Shown: positions 18,150 through 28,222 of the stretch, in pieces | Numbering within the stretch: the first letter of the stretch is position 1 | Layout of the letters: the number at the start of each line of letters is the position of its first letter | Source: Gammaproteobacteria bacterium | GTDB lineage: Bacteria > Pseudomonadota > Gammaproteobacteria > Pseudomonadales > Azotimanducaceae | Assembly (NCBI GenBank): GCA_016874135.1 | Contig: VGVE01000003.1 | Span: forward strand, 27,357-91,356 | Direction: 5' to 3' | Length of the DNA: 64,000 nucleotides | The notes under the pieces: model-generated | Told to the model about the DNA's origin: nothing | What the model saw: only the letters and a program-made list of their open reading frames with translations | The model's database searches: none | Translations under genes and position numbers: made by a program

Positions 18150-18243
18150 CAGCGGTCACGCGACTATGGGTTGCATCGATTCCCGGTCGTCCGTGGTCAG
18201 ATACAATGGAGTTTGACGCCCCAGGACTGCTAAGTGCCTGACC

Positions 18244-18507
18244 TCATGGCTTTTCTGGTGGAGGAGGTGTTATCGGCTCAGGTCCGCTCGAAGGAGGTGC
18301 GACCGGAGCAGGTGGCGGCTGTAGATCTTCGAATCGGTAGACAAAGACCCGCGTCTGTCCTTCGACCCGATAATCATCAGGATCAATGGTGAGGCCCTTT
18401 TCGGACTTCTTGCGAAGAACCCGAACGGACTTGGCTGTATCACCTTCAAACAGCCGTGTTTGAGCGTCATTGGCATTTGCGGGTGCCGAGCATCCGCCAA
18501 GCGACAC
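18244..18507 (-). CDS. small proline-rich protein with a lipobox-like start
   Basis: 87 codons from a GTG at 18507. Near the start is SLGGCSAP, which looks like a lipobox, but the hydrophobic signal segment that should precede it is missing: the upstream codons are TGA TGA, and before them lies an in-frame MERFSNWFLRW. The remainder is charged, then ends in a proline-rich tail (QPPPAPVAPPSSGPEPITP). It may be the surviving part of a lipoprotein gene whose 5' end was damaged, since the ECF sigma remnant overlaps here in another frame. No function is assigned. Confidence 0.35.
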   Translation of the reverse strand: MSLGGCSAPANANDAQTRLFEGDTAKSVRVLRKKSEKGLTIDPDDYRVEGQTRVFVYRFEDLQPPPAPVAPPSSGPEPITPPPPEKP

Positions 18508-18619
18508 TCATCACCACCGGAGAAACCAGTTCGAAAACCTTTCCATGCGCTCGCCGATCACCTCCAATGACCGCCTGGGCTAGATCCTCCGGAATATCGA
18601 CGTCGGCAAATCCCGCCAT
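18467..18619 (-). pseudogene. N-terminal remnant of an ECF sigma factor gene
   Basis: A 50-codon frame from ATG at 18619 contains LAQAVIGGDRRAHGKVFELV and SPVVMSVAWRMLGTR, which resembles the start of sigma-70 region 2 in ECF sigma factors. The expected DAED.LQE continuation is absent, and the frame ends in TGA after KCQ. The rest of the gene is not found, so this would be a 5' fragment left by deletion. It is divergent from the TetR gene and shares the operator region. The resemblance is by eye and could be coincidental. Confidence 0.35.
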
Positions 18620-18687
18620 GGTTCTCAAGATGCATCAGCGCCCAACCGGGTCGCAATCTGCAGAGGAAATTTCAACGCGACCCGAAA

Positions 18688-18703
18688 CCGAACGAATGTT
18701 CGG
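18688..18703. promoter_or_regulatory. palindromic operator 1 near tetR
   Basis: CCGAACGAATGTTCGG is a perfect inverted repeat (six-base arms, four-base centre). It repeats, with two differences, the site at 18749, 61 bases away. The pair flanks the likely promoters of the TetR gene and of the divergent remnant. Confidence 0.6.
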
Positions 18704-18748
18704 GAAAACAAATCTCTCAGAAAGTGGCCCTTCGAGTCTGCTGGATTC

Positions 18749-18764
18749 CCGAACGAACGTTCGA
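18749..18764. promoter_or_regulatory. palindromic operator 2 near tetR
   Basis: CCGAACGAACGTTCGA contains the palindrome CGAACGAACGTTCG and ends 13 bases before the tetR ATG. Repressor binding here would block tetR transcription or initiation, so autoregulation is likely. TetR proteins usually bind such 14-16 base palindromes next to their own gene. Confidence 0.65.
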
Positions 18765-18777
18765 TAGTCTGCGGCAT

Positions 18778-20380
<1,603 letters not shown>

Positions 20381-20408
20381 ACAACTCTATCTGCGGCTGG
20401 GAGACCCG

Positions 20409-20663
20409 TCAGAACCCCAGCCAATACCCCCGACGGGCGAGCAGCAGTGATTCCACCTCGAGACCGGCAAACGTCAACGGGCGCCCGGTCACCTCTGGAT
20501 CCAGCGATAGTCGTAGTGTGGTACCGGACAAGGTCCGTTCGATTTCCCGGCATACCCCGCTGATGAGCCCCTAGCTGAAGCCGTTAGCTTCGCAAACCGT
20601 CAGGGTCGATTCGAGTACGCCGAAATTGCCTACCACTACGTCGGCGATGTCAACAAGGAGCAT
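20409..20663 (-). pseudogene. decayed remnant, possibly exopolyphosphatase (ppx) C-terminus
   Basis: Leftward frame of 84 codons from ATG 20663 to TGA 20409 with an in-frame TAG at 20571-20573. Its end (TLRLSLDPEVTGRPLTF then GLEVESLLLARRGYWL) resembles the PLT..dLe.E...L...gy.L tail of Ppx proteins. In Pseudomonas, ppx lies between hemB and trxA and points the same way, which fits. The upstream part does not match Ppx. This is a weak call: the frame might also be chance. Confidence 0.25.
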
Positions 20664-20933
20664 CCGAGAATTTTGAAACCCGAATCGACTGTGGCATATG
20701 GATCAGACACGGGGCACAGGGGTGGTTCGGCGTTCTTCAAGATTGGAATCCGTCGACGGGGTTACTCCCGCGGCAACGTTCCCATGGGGTCACTTTTCGG
20801 CATCGCTGCAGAATAGCCGGTGCCGACCCACGAAGCGGGTTGTGCGAGCCGCGCAACAGGCCACAATTCCCGGGCATTTTTGGTGTTAACATCGCGTCAT
20901 TTTCTAGATGGCCACCCGGACAGGAAGAACACC
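20664..20933. other. region upstream of trxA, no supported gene
   Basis: Holds the trxA promoter, which I could not place with confidence. A rightward open frame without a start runs through it to a stop at 20816 (for example EYAEIAYHYVGDVNKEHPR), antiparallel to the putative ppx remnant; neither frame is convincing. The region looks like decayed sequence between hemB and trxA. Confidence 0.35.
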
Positions 20934-21260
20934 ATGTCAGAACAGATTCAGCACATTACCGACGACGGCTTCGATTCCGACGTCCTCAAATCCGACAAGC
21001 CCGTCCTAGTTGATTATTGGGCGGCGTGGTGCGGTCCCTGCAAAATGATCGCACCGATTCTGGAAGAGATCGCCACCGAGTACTCTGACCGGATCAAGGT
21101 CTGCAAGATGGACATCGACGCAAACCAGCAGACTCCGGCACGTTACGGTATCCGTGGCATTCCGACCCTGATGCTGTTCAAGAATGGTGAGGTTGAGGCA
21201 ACCAAGGTCGGCGCGCTGTCGAAATCGCAACTTGCAGCCTTCCTTGAAAGCAACATCTGA
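20934..21260 (+). CDS. trxA: thioredoxin 1
   Basis: 108 residues. The redox site is WCGPC with C33 and C36, followed by K, and the cis-proline loop is [11 protein letters not shown] near 71-81. It is the general cytoplasmic disulfide reductase. A strong ribosome site (AGGAAG) precedes ATG at 20934; the frame opens further upstream without conserved sequence. It stands directly upstream of rho, as in many gammaproteobacteria, but a separate rho promoter is visible. Confidence 0.96.
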   Translation: MSEQIQHITDDGFDSDVLKSDKPVLVDYWAAWCGPCKMIAPILEEIATEYSDRIKVCKMDIDANQQTPARYGIRGIPTLMLFKNGEVEATKVGALSKSQLAAFLESNI

Positions 21261-21591
21261 GTCCGCGTACGCCCCGATGCCGCCCTGAAGGGGCAAAATC
21301 GGGGAGCAGCAACACCACAAACTTAGCCGAACCCACGAATTCGGCCCGGTAGCTGCCAGAGATCTGTGGTCGAGTCGAGTTTTTTCGTGGGGAGATGTCG
21401 CTTGACGCGATGCCTCAAGCCACTAAACTTGGTTCAAGCGTATCGATCCGGCAACCTCTGTCCTCCTTCGTACGCTCCATCCGTTTCCGCTGACCCTTCG
21501 ATCCGTCCACTGTCCTCCTGAAAAACAACACACGGCGACGAGTCGGAGCGGAAAAGCGCCTGAACAATCCACCTGCGAGTCCATCTACACC
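21261..21591. other. trxA-rho intergenic region and rho leader
   Basis: Contains an imperfect hairpin after trxA (CCCCGAT at 21272 with ATCGGGG at 21298, no T-run) and the rho promoter at 21402-21429. From there a leader of about 150 bases precedes the rho ATG. rho is autoregulated through its leader in Escherichia coli, and the long untranslated leader here would allow the same; no attenuator structure was identified. Confidence 0.45.
21402..21429 (+). promoter_or_regulatory. sigma-70 promoter of rho
   Basis: TTGACG at 21402-21407 and TAAACT at 21424-21429 are separated by 16 bases. The -35 matches five of six consensus bases and the -10 four of six. Transcription would begin near 21436. 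Confidence 0.5.
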
Positions 21592-22857
21592 ATGACCAAT
21601 CTCACTGACCTGAAGCGTATGCCTGTGGGCGATCTCATCGAGATGGCTCGGGAACTCGGCCTGGAAAACACCGCCCGTTCCCGCAAGCAGGAAGTCATCG
21701 CCGCGATCGTCCGTAAACAGTCCAAGAACGGCGAAGAAATCAGCGGCGAAGGCGTACTGGAGATCCTTCAGGACGGTTTTGGTTTCCTCCGCTCGCCGGA
21801 CAGCTCCTACCTCGCAGGCCCTGATGACATCTATGTCTCACCCAGCCAGATCCGCCGTTTCAATCTGCGTACCGGCGACAGTATTTCCGGCAAGATTCGT
21901 CCGCCGAAGGACGGTGAGCGCTATTTCGCACTGCTGAAGGTCGATGAAGTCAATTTCAGCGAACCCAACAGTAAAAAGAACAACATCCTGTTCGAAAACC
22001 TGACGCCGCTGTTCCCGAACAAGCGCCTCATGCTCGAACGAGGCAATGGCAGCACCGAGGACCTGACCGCGCGAGTCATCGACCTGATCGCCCCTATTGG
22101 CAAAGGACAGCGGGCTTTGATCGTGTCACCTCCAAAAGCCGGTAAGACACTTGTGCTGCAAAACATCGCGCAGTCCATCACCGTCAACAATCCCGAAGTG
22201 CTGTTGATCGTTCTTCTGATCGACGAACGGCCTGAAGAAGTCACCGACATGCAGCGCTCGGTGCGTGGTGAAGTTGTCGCCAGCACCTTCGACGAACCCC
22301 CCTCACGTCACGTTCAGGTGGCCGAGATGGTCATCGAAAAAGCCAAGAGACTGGTAGAACACCAGAAAGACGTGGTGATCCTGCTCGATTCGATCACCCG
22401 TCTCGCTCGCGCCTACAACACCATCGTGCCCTCTTCAGGAAAGGTACTGACAGGCGGTGTTGATGCCCATGCACTGGAACGGCCGAAGCGTTTCTTCGGC
22501 GCTGCGCGCAATATCGAAGAAGGTGGCAGCCTCACCATCATCGCTACCTCCCTGATCGACACGGGCTCGAAGATGGATGAAGTCATCTACGAGGAATTCA
22601 AAGGCACCGGCAACCAGGAACTGCACCTCGAGCGCAAGATCGCCGAAAAGCGGGTCTATCCGGCAATCAACATCCGTCGTTCCGGCACCCGCCGCGAAGA
22701 GCTCCTGATGTCCGAAGAAGAGCTGCAGCGCGTGTGGATCCTGCGCAAACTTCTGCACGAAATGGACGACATCGCCGCCATCGAGTTCATGATCAACAAA
22801 CTCAAGGATACGAAAACCAACGACCAGTTCTTTGCATCGATGAAGGGTGGTCGCTGA
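21592..22857 (+). CDS. rho: transcription termination factor Rho
   Basis: 421-residue hexameric RNA helicase/translocase. The N-terminal domain ([20 protein letters not shown]) is followed by the RNA-binding cold-shock fold with DGFGFLRS and [16 protein letters not shown], then the ATPase core with Walker A SPPKAGKT near 181 and the [13 protein letters not shown] segment. Length matches the 419 residues of Escherichia coli Rho. The last codons overlap the start of the flavin reductase gene by 11 bases. It would make any polar effect of the stops in the decayed genes Rho-dependent. Confidence 0.97.
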   Translation: MTNLTDLKRMPVGDLIEMARELGLENTARSRKQEVIAAIVRKQSKNGEEISGEGVLEILQDGFGFLRSPDSSYLAGPDDIYVSPSQIRRFNLRTGDSISGKIRPPKDGERYFALLKVDEVNFSEPNSKKNNILFENLTPLFPNKRLMLERGNGSTEDLTARVIDLIAPIGKGQRALIVSPPKAGKTLVLQNIAQSITVNNPEVLLIVLLIDERPEEVTDMQRSVRGEVVASTFDEPPSRHVQVAEMVIEKAKRLVEHQKDVVILLDSITRLARAYNTIVPSSGKVLTGGVDAHALERPKRFFGAARNIEEGGSLTIIATSLIDTGSKMDEVIYEEFKGTGNQELHLERKIAEKRVYPAINIRRSGTRREELLMSEEELQRVWILRKLLHEMDDIAAIEFMINKLKDTKTNDQFFASMKGGR

Positions 22858-23545
22858 GTATCTGACCGCCCGAATTCGGAGTATCGAGCCGGGTCTGGTT
22901 CAGATCATCAAGCTCGAACTGGAGCGTGGTGTCCTCCGGTTCGCCGCGGGTCAATACCTGAACGTTGTGCATCCGGACGGCGAACGAATTCCGTTCAGCA
23001 TCGCCACTCCACCATCCAGACTGCCGCAGCTCGAGCTGCACTTTCAGCCAACACCGGGACACCCACAGAGCGCCTTGATGGAAGACGCGCTCAAAGGGGA
23101 TTCCCTTCGCATTGAGGGTCCGTTCGGCGGAACCGTCCTCGACAAGGCAAAACACACCTCGCTTCTTTTCGTCTGCGCCGGCAGCGGTGTGGCGCAGGCG
23201 TTGTCGATGATCGAATCAGTACCAGACGAGTCAAACCGTAACTTCGAGATCAAGGTCCTTTGGTGCTGTGAGAATGTGTCCGCCACGTATGTACTCAAGC
23301 GCTTTCAGGCTCTGGGCGCAGAGGTATCCAAAAACCTCTGCGTGGACCCCGTGAGAAACTCAGGATCAGCGGGCTTCAGGCAGCTGCGTCACCTGGTAGT
23401 TTCAACGAGTCCTTTTGATGCATTTCTGTGTGGCAGCCCGGGATTTGTCTGGGCCGTCACTGACGTTTTGATAGGATTGGGTTGTTCGGCGTCAAACCTC
23501 CACAGCGATGTCTACGACTATGCGCCACGAGGTGGCAGCAACTAG
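22847..23545 (+). CDS. NAD(P)H-flavin reductase-like oxidoreductase (Fre family)
   Basis: 232-residue ferredoxin-reductase-fold protein without an iron-sulfur domain. The flavin-contact motif is RIPFSIATP near 47-55, the nucleotide motif [15 protein letters not shown] near 107-121, and the C-terminus DVYDYAPR. This is the Fre/LuxG branch, which reduces free flavins. It starts with GTG inside the rho 3' end and is therefore likely co-translated with rho; a similar gene follows rho-ubiD in Pseudomonas. No ubiD is present. It converges on hemY, sharing a CTAG stop overlap. Confidence 0.8.
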   Translation: MVAEYLTARIRSIEPGLVQIIKLELERGVLRFAAGQYLNVVHPDGERIPFSIATPPSRLPQLELHFQPTPGHPQSALMEDALKGDSLRIEGPFGGTVLDKAKHTSLLFVCAGSGVAQALSMIESVPDESNRNFEIKVLWCCENVSATYVLKRFQALGAEVSKNLCVDPVRNSGSAGFRQLRHLVVSTSPFDAFLCGSPGFVWAVTDVLIGLGCSASNLHSDVYDYAPRGGSN

Positions 23546-24699
23546 TCCGCTTGCATCGCCTGTTCGAAAAAACCGACGGCCCGCGTTACGTCTCCGCGTT
23601 GTAGGTACAAACGACCGACTTCTGCGGCCACATCCGGTTCAGGTGCTCCACGGAGCAGAGGCTTGAGGTAGCTTTCTGCCTTCTCCAGGTCTCCGCTTTT
23701 CCTTGCGAGTCGACCCAGAATCAACAATAAAACCGCGTCGTCCTGGTGTTTCGAGAGCCAGGTTTCCGCACGTTGCAGAAGTAGCTTGTGGTCGATCCCG
23801 GGAAGTGCCCCAAATTGGCGTACGAGCTCTTGACGCCACTGTTGCCGGAGCGACGTATCGATCAGCTCGACGACACGCTGCGTCTCACCATTGCCAACGA
23901 GTCGATCAAGTCGCGCGTTGATCAACTGGGCATCCTGGCGCAGCGCGGAGGGCATTTCGGACCAGGATACGTCTGTCTCATCGGTACTGATCCGCCCGAG
24001 CCACAGAAGACGGCGCTTATCCGCCAGCGCCGCCTCGTCAAAAGCTCCGCGCATCGCCGCAGACTCGAGAATCTCCTGTGCCAGCACCAATTCGCCGGCC
24101 GCTTCGGCACAAAGCAACAGCTGCTTGGCTACCGTGGGATGTCTAGGCGCCTTGGCATGCAGCAGTTTGAAGAGCGAAAGAGCCTCTGCCACTTGTCCAT
24201 CGCTGAGAAGATAGCCCGCTCGGGTGAGTGAAACGGCAAACTCGCCAGACGGTTCGGCTCCGGCTGCTTCCTTGAGATGATGATCCCGCACCTGAAGATC
24301 ACCCAGTTGGTGGGACGATGCGGCAGCGAACAGGTGGTTGATCAGCGGGATCTGGCTCTGTGCAGCACTGTCTAAGAGAAGTCGCCGGCTCTCACGCCAA
24401 TCTCCTTCCGCCCACAACAGCAGCCCGCGCGCGGTTGCCACCCGCGCTTTTTCGGCGCGGCGCTCTGCTCCAAGACCCGCAACCTTGTGCATTCCACGAC
24501 GTGTAACTCGTATCAGCATGACAAGCAGACGCCCGCTGAGCCAGGCCACGACGATCAGCAGCAGACCAAACCACAAGCTCGTTTCAAACGCGAAGTCGGC
24601 CCATGAGATCAGCACGTAACCCGGATCCGACAGCATTAAGGTGCCAAGGAGCCCGCCGAAAACCAACACGCAGACGATCAACAGCCACCAGCGACTCAA
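23542..24699 (-). CDS. hemY: HemY, membrane-anchored TPR protein of the heme operon
   Basis: 385 residues. Two N-terminal transmembrane helices (WWLLIVCVLVFGGLLGTLML and SLWFGLLLIVVAWLSGRLLV) are followed by the conserved KVAGLGAERRAEKARVATARG segment and a long TPR-rich cytoplasmic or periplasmic helical domain. HemY of proteobacteria lies at the end of hemCDXY operons and helps late heme synthesis by an unclear mechanism; it is unrelated to Bacillus HemY oxidase. It overlaps hemX by four bases (ATGA). Confidence 0.9.
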   Translation of the reverse strand: MSRWWLLIVCVLVFGGLLGTLMLSDPGYVLISWADFAFETSLWFGLLLIVVAWLSGRLLVMLIRVTRRGMHKVAGLGAERRAEKARVATARGLLLWAEGDWRESRRLLLDSAAQSQIPLINHLFAAASSHQLGDLQVRDHHLKEAAGAEPSGEFAVSLTRAGYLLSDGQVAEALSLFKLLHAKAPRHPTVAKQLLLCAEAAGELVLAQEILESAAMRGAFDEAALADKRRLLWLGRISTDETDVSWSEMPSALRQDAQLINARLDRLVGNGETQRVVELIDTSLRQQWRQELVRQFGALPGIDHKLLLQRAETWLSKHQDDAVLLLILGRLARKSGDLEKAESYLKPLLRGAPEPDVAAEVGRLYLQRGDVTRAVGFFEQAMQAD

Positions 24700-25808
24700 G
24701 GTTGCGGCTCGGCTGCAGAACTGCCCGTCGCATCGAATGCACGGAGCACCGCACCAAGGTCAGACAACGTGCGCTGAACCTCGTGCTTGCGCAGCGCTTG
24801 TAATGAATCGACCCAGGTGCGTTGATCTACCGACATCACACCAATCGTCGCAATGAACGAGGTTTCCGCATTGCCGAGACCGGTGTCGTAAACGACCTGA
24901 TCACTTCGGAGCAAACCCAGTTGTGCCTGATCCAGTGCCATCTGAATGCTACGCTGGCGAAACCACAGGTCCTCTTCCGCTGGAAGTGGTTTGACGCTCT
25001 GTACATCAACCCGCCGGATGCGAGCCAGCTCAGTGAGGCGAGACAACAGGCTGTTGACAGCAGAAGTCTCTGCTTCTGGGTCTGGCAGATCCGACTGTGG
25101 CCCAGCCGTGACTGCAGCCGGTGCTGCGCCGAGCACTTCCGACAGGCGATCCTTCAGTGCTTCGATTGCGATGAACGTACCTTGCACGTCGACTCCGTCA
25201 CCGGAAGCCTCGAGGGACAAAAGTGAAGTTGCAATCGCTTCGCGCACCAGCGCATAACCCGCGCCCGTTGCTTCGGCAAGCCGCTGGTCCGCTGTCCTGA
25301 GCAGTGTCATTGCACTCCGAACATCACCCTGTTCGCTGAGCTTCTGCTCGGCCATACGAAGCAGGAATCCGGCTTCAGCAACCTTCCAGTCTTCCACTGA
25401 CGCGGGCACTTCGCGGGTCGGCGCTGTCAACAGGTTCGCCACGGCGGATTCCATGGCCTGCAGCCGCTGTTCGATAGATTGCTGCCGGGTACTGAGGTTC
25501 TCAAGCTCCGGCCCGAGCTCCTGATCCACGCGTGTCGTCACTTCATCACTGATACCTGCAACCTTGAGATCAAGAGACCGGGTCTGCGCTTCGATCGCGG
25601 CGCGATCAGCTGCCGCAGTGTCCTGCCAGATGAGCTTCCACCACAGATAGCCGGAGAGCGCTGCCGCACCCAGTGCAAGCAGGAACATCAAAAAAGTGGT
25701 GAAGCCACCTCCGGTACGTCGCGCCGCAGGAGACGACGTCAATGTGCGTCGGCCAGCGTCCGCAGCCGTTGAGTTCAGAGTATTGTTCAGGGAGTCAGGA
25801 CTGGACAT
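24696..25808 (-). CDS. hemX: HemX, putative uroporphyrinogen-III C-methyltransferase-like membrane protein
   Basis: 370 residues. A disordered N-terminus, one transmembrane helix (FLMFLLALGAAALSGYLWW near 40-58), a coiled-coil stretch (DLKVAGISDEV... QQSIEQRLQAMES) and a conserved domain with EDWKVAEAGFLLRMAEQKL near 140. No SAM-binding motif is visible, so the historical methyltransferase name is not supported by sequence. It lies 73 bases after hemD and overlaps hemY. Confidence 0.9.
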   Translation of the reverse strand: MSSPDSLNNTLNSTAADAGRRTLTSSPAARRTGGGFTTFLMFLLALGAAALSGYLWWKLIWQDTAAADRAAIEAQTRSLDLKVAGISDEVTTRVDQELGPELENLSTRQQSIEQRLQAMESAVANLLTAPTREVPASVEDWKVAEAGFLLRMAEQKLSEQGDVRSAMTLLRTADQRLAEATGAGYALVREAIATSLLSLEASGDGVDVQGTFIAIEALKDRLSEVLGAAPAAVTAGPQSDLPDPEAETSAVNSLLSRLTELARIRRVDVQSVKPLPAEEDLWFRQRSIQMALDQAQLGLLRSDQVVYDTGLGNAETSFIATIGVMSVDQRTWVDSLQALRKHEVQRTLSDLGAVLRAFDATGSSAAEPQP

Positions 25809-25881
25809 GGATACACATCAACTTTCGGATACCGCCCATTGTGCAGTGATCGAGCCCCCGGGGTCTGCGCGAACTGACGGT

Positions 25882-26571
25882 TCAGGGCTGGTTGAATTCG
25901 CCCAGCGCCTGGAGGACTGCCTCGGGTGAAGCCCCATTGGTGAGGATAACTTGCGAAAAGCCAGCGGCCTGCGCCGCGGCCAGTACTCGACGTGAAGGCA
26001 CCAGAAGCGGTATGTCGAGTGTCAGGCCTGCGGTTTGCAGATACGTCCTGATCGGTTCGAGCGCCTCACCACTGCTCGCGATGATCACATCGACGTCGCC
26101 GATCGCTTGGGCCAACGGCAGCCGAACCCGTCGATAGGCGTTCTCGCGGCGATACTCGATCCCCTTCGCTCGCAGGTAATCCTCCACCTGCTGCGTTCCG
26201 TCGACTCCGGTATAGAGGACGACCGGGGCATGCGCCGGTTTCGGCAAGTGCGATTCCAGCCAGTGAATGATCCCACTGCTGTCTTCCGATGGAGGAACAC
26301 TCACCGGGGCCAATCCCCGATCTTGAAGTGCCTTCGCCGTGTTTCGACCGATCGCGAGAAACCCGAGTTCCGGCGCAACCCCACCCACCGCCCAGACCGC
26401 GTGTTCTGACAGCACGATACGCACACAAGCGGTTTCAGTGGAACGTGTTGGTTCGAGGGGCAACTTCTCGATACCGAGAACCGGGTTCACCAGTGCTGTA
26501 AAGCCACAGCAGCGAAGTTTGTCTGCAAGGCGCGAGGCCCCGGGTTCCGTTCGGGTGATCCAGACCTTCAC
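25882..26571 (-). CDS. hemD: uroporphyrinogen-III synthase
   Basis: 229 residues of the HemD two-domain fold, which closes hydroxymethylbilane with inversion of ring D. The family is poorly conserved; recognisable parts are MKVWITRTEPGASRLADKLR at the start, the linker SEDSSGIIHWL, VVLYTGVDGTQ and the C-terminal VIIASSGEALEPIRTYL. Its ATG overlaps the hemC stop (ATGA), so hemC and hemD are coupled. Confidence 0.92.
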   Translation of the reverse strand: MKVWITRTEPGASRLADKLRCCGFTALVNPVLGIEKLPLEPTRSTETACVRIVLSEHAVWAVGGVAPELGFLAIGRNTAKALQDRGLAPVSVPPSEDSSGIIHWLESHLPKPAHAPVVLYTGVDGTQQVEDYLRAKGIEYRRENAYRRVRLPLAQAIGDVDVIIASSGEALEPIRTYLQTAGLTLDIPLLVPSRRVLAAAQAAGFSQVILTNGASPEAVLQALGEFNQP

Positions 26572-27497
26572 TCGGTATCCGGCAACGCGTGCTGAAGACC
26601 ATCAAGAATCGACCGGGCACCCTGCGCATTCAGCCGTTCAATCACCTCAGCAGCAACGGCATCCGGTTCGCGGAGAGTGGCTTCGGCACGGATCACCTGC
26701 TTGCCATCCGCGCTGGCCAGGAGCGAGCGCAGGTGGATTCCAGTGTCGGTTGCCACCGCATACGCCGCAACCGGCATGCTGCAGTCCGCGCCAAGACCCA
26801 AACTGACCAGTCGTTCCGCGTGGACGCAGGCCGCCACAACAGTATCATTGAGGGGCGCAAGCAATGCCTGAACCTCCAAGGCGCTAGCGAGGCACTCGAT
26901 GCCCAGTGCGCCTTGACCCGCAGCCGGGAGACTAGCGCCCACGTCAAGGTTGGAAAACTTCGCCGGCGTAATGCCGAGGCGATTTAAACCAGCCGCGGCG
27001 AGGACAATGGCCTCATATTCTCCCTGCGCAAGCTTGTTCAGTCGCGTATCCACGTTGCCGCGGATGGGCTGAATGTCCAAATCAGGGCGTTGGTGCAACA
27101 GTTGAGCCTGACGTCGCAAGCTCGACGTTCCGACCTTCGCCCCACGTCGGAGCGAATCCACCCCGCCCTGTGTTCCCACGATGACATCGCGCACATCGGC
27201 CCGATATCCTGTGGCTGCCAGAACAAAACCGTCTGGGACCGCCGCTGGCAGATCCTTCATCGAGTGAACGGCGATCTGTGCTTCACCAGAGAGAAGTGCT
27301 TCTTCCAGCTCCTTGATGAAAAGTCCCTTCCCGCCAATTTCCCGCAAAGGCGCATTCAACCAGTGATCACCCCGCGTTCGCATACCCAGGAGCCGAACTT
27401 CCAGCCCGGGGTGATGCCGTTCAAGTTCGCTCCTGATGAAGTTCGCCTGCCACAACGCCAGCTTGCTTTCGCGGGTGGCAATCGTCAGGGTTTTCAC
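26568..27497 (-). CDS. hemC: porphobilinogen deaminase (hydroxymethylbilane synthase)
   Basis: 309-residue enzyme that polymerises four porphobilinogens. The catalytic aspartate is in HSMKDLP (D82), the arginine-rich site in KVGTSSLRRQAQ and IRGNVDTRL, and the dipyrromethane cofactor cysteine is C239 in LGADCSMPV. The environment of C239 is slightly unusual (ADCSMP rather than GGCQVP), but the cysteine is present. Coupled to algR upstream and hemD downstream by four-base overlaps. Confidence 0.95.
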   Translation of the reverse strand: MKTLTIATRESKLALWQANFIRSELERHHPGLEVRLLGMRTRGDHWLNAPLREIGGKGLFIKELEEALLSGEAQIAVHSMKDLPAAVPDGFVLAATGYRADVRDVIVGTQGGVDSLRRGAKVGTSSLRRQAQLLHQRPDLDIQPIRGNVDTRLNKLAQGEYEAIVLAAAGLNRLGITPAKFSNLDVGASLPAAGQGALGIECLASALEVQALLAPLNDTVVAACVHAERLVSLGLGADCSMPVAAYAVATDTGIHLRSLLASADGKQVIRAEATLREPDAVAAEVIERLNAQGARSILDGLQHALPDTE

Positions 27498-28222
27498 AAC
27501 GTTTTCACCAGTTGGCGCACTCCAGGCAGATGCAGTCGGCTGATATCGATGGGCTCTTCCACATCCCGGACGCGGATCCGGTGCTGGCCATCCCGGCTTT
27601 TTTCGATGGCCGTGATGAAGTGGATACCGACCAACGCACTGCGATGGATGCTCACGAAGAGGTCACCGAACTCTTCCTCCAGGTCATGCAGGGCATCGTC
27701 GATCAGTACTTCACCACCACCGTGGCGAACCGTCACGTACTTGCTATCGGCCTGTAGGTAACGGATATCCTCTACTGCGATCGACTCCAGCCCACGATGG
27801 GTGCGCGCTGAGATATGGGTGCGACGGGATTCATCCACCTGCCCGAGCACTCTGATCTGTACCCGATTCACTCTCCAGGCATTACCGAGTGCCTGTTCCA
27901 GTCGATCGCGGCGCACCGGTTTCAACAGATAACCAGAAGCCTGTAGATCAAACGCCCGGATCGCATACTCCTCATAGGCAGTGCAGAAGATGATGGCCGG
28001 TGGCTCCTCGAGCCGAGCGAGATGCGCGGCTGCCTCCAGGCCATCCATGCCCGGCATGCGGATATCAAGCAGAATCAGATCAGGACTCAGCGCCGTAACC
28101 CGGTCAATGGCCTCAGGGCCATTGTCGGCTTCACCGACACACTCATAGCCCTCGATCGCGGCAAGCATCCGGCGCAGGCGGTCCCGCGCCAGAGCCTCAT
28201 CGTCAATAACCAGTATTCTCAC
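27494..28222 (-). CDS. algR: LytTR-type response regulator AlgR
   Basis: 242 residues. The receiver domain has the acidic pocket DDE at 7-9, phospho-acceptor D53 (LLDIRMPGMDG) and the conserved lysine in YLLKPV. The C-terminal LytTR DNA-binding domain spans about 130-235 (YLQADSKYVTVRH, SIHRSALVGI). AlgR in Pseudomonas controls alginate, twitching and virulence genes. It overlaps hemC downstream and its partner kinase gene algZ upstream (ATGA). Since algZ is broken, AlgR may act unphosphorylated or through another donor. Confidence 0.92.
   Translation of the reverse strand: MRILVIDDEALARDRLRRMLAAIEGYECVGEADNGPEAIDRVTALSPDLILLDIRMPGMDGLEAAAHLARLEEPPAIIFCTAYEEYAIRAFDLQASGYLLKPVRRDRLEQALGNAWRVNRVQIRVLGQVDESRRTHISARTHRGLESIAVEDIRYLQADSKYVTVRHGGGEVLIDDALHDLEEEFGDLFVSIHRSALVGIHFITAIEKSRDGQHRIRVRDVEEPIDISRLHLPGVRQLVKTL

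Noticed and set aside
20546..20816. Rightward open frame without start codon upstream of trxA
   Set aside because: No start codon or ribosome site, no recognisable domain; similar chance frames occur throughout this GC-rich sequence.
21272..21304. Possible terminator after trxA
   Set aside because: The seven-base outer stem encloses a large irregular loop and is not followed by T residues.
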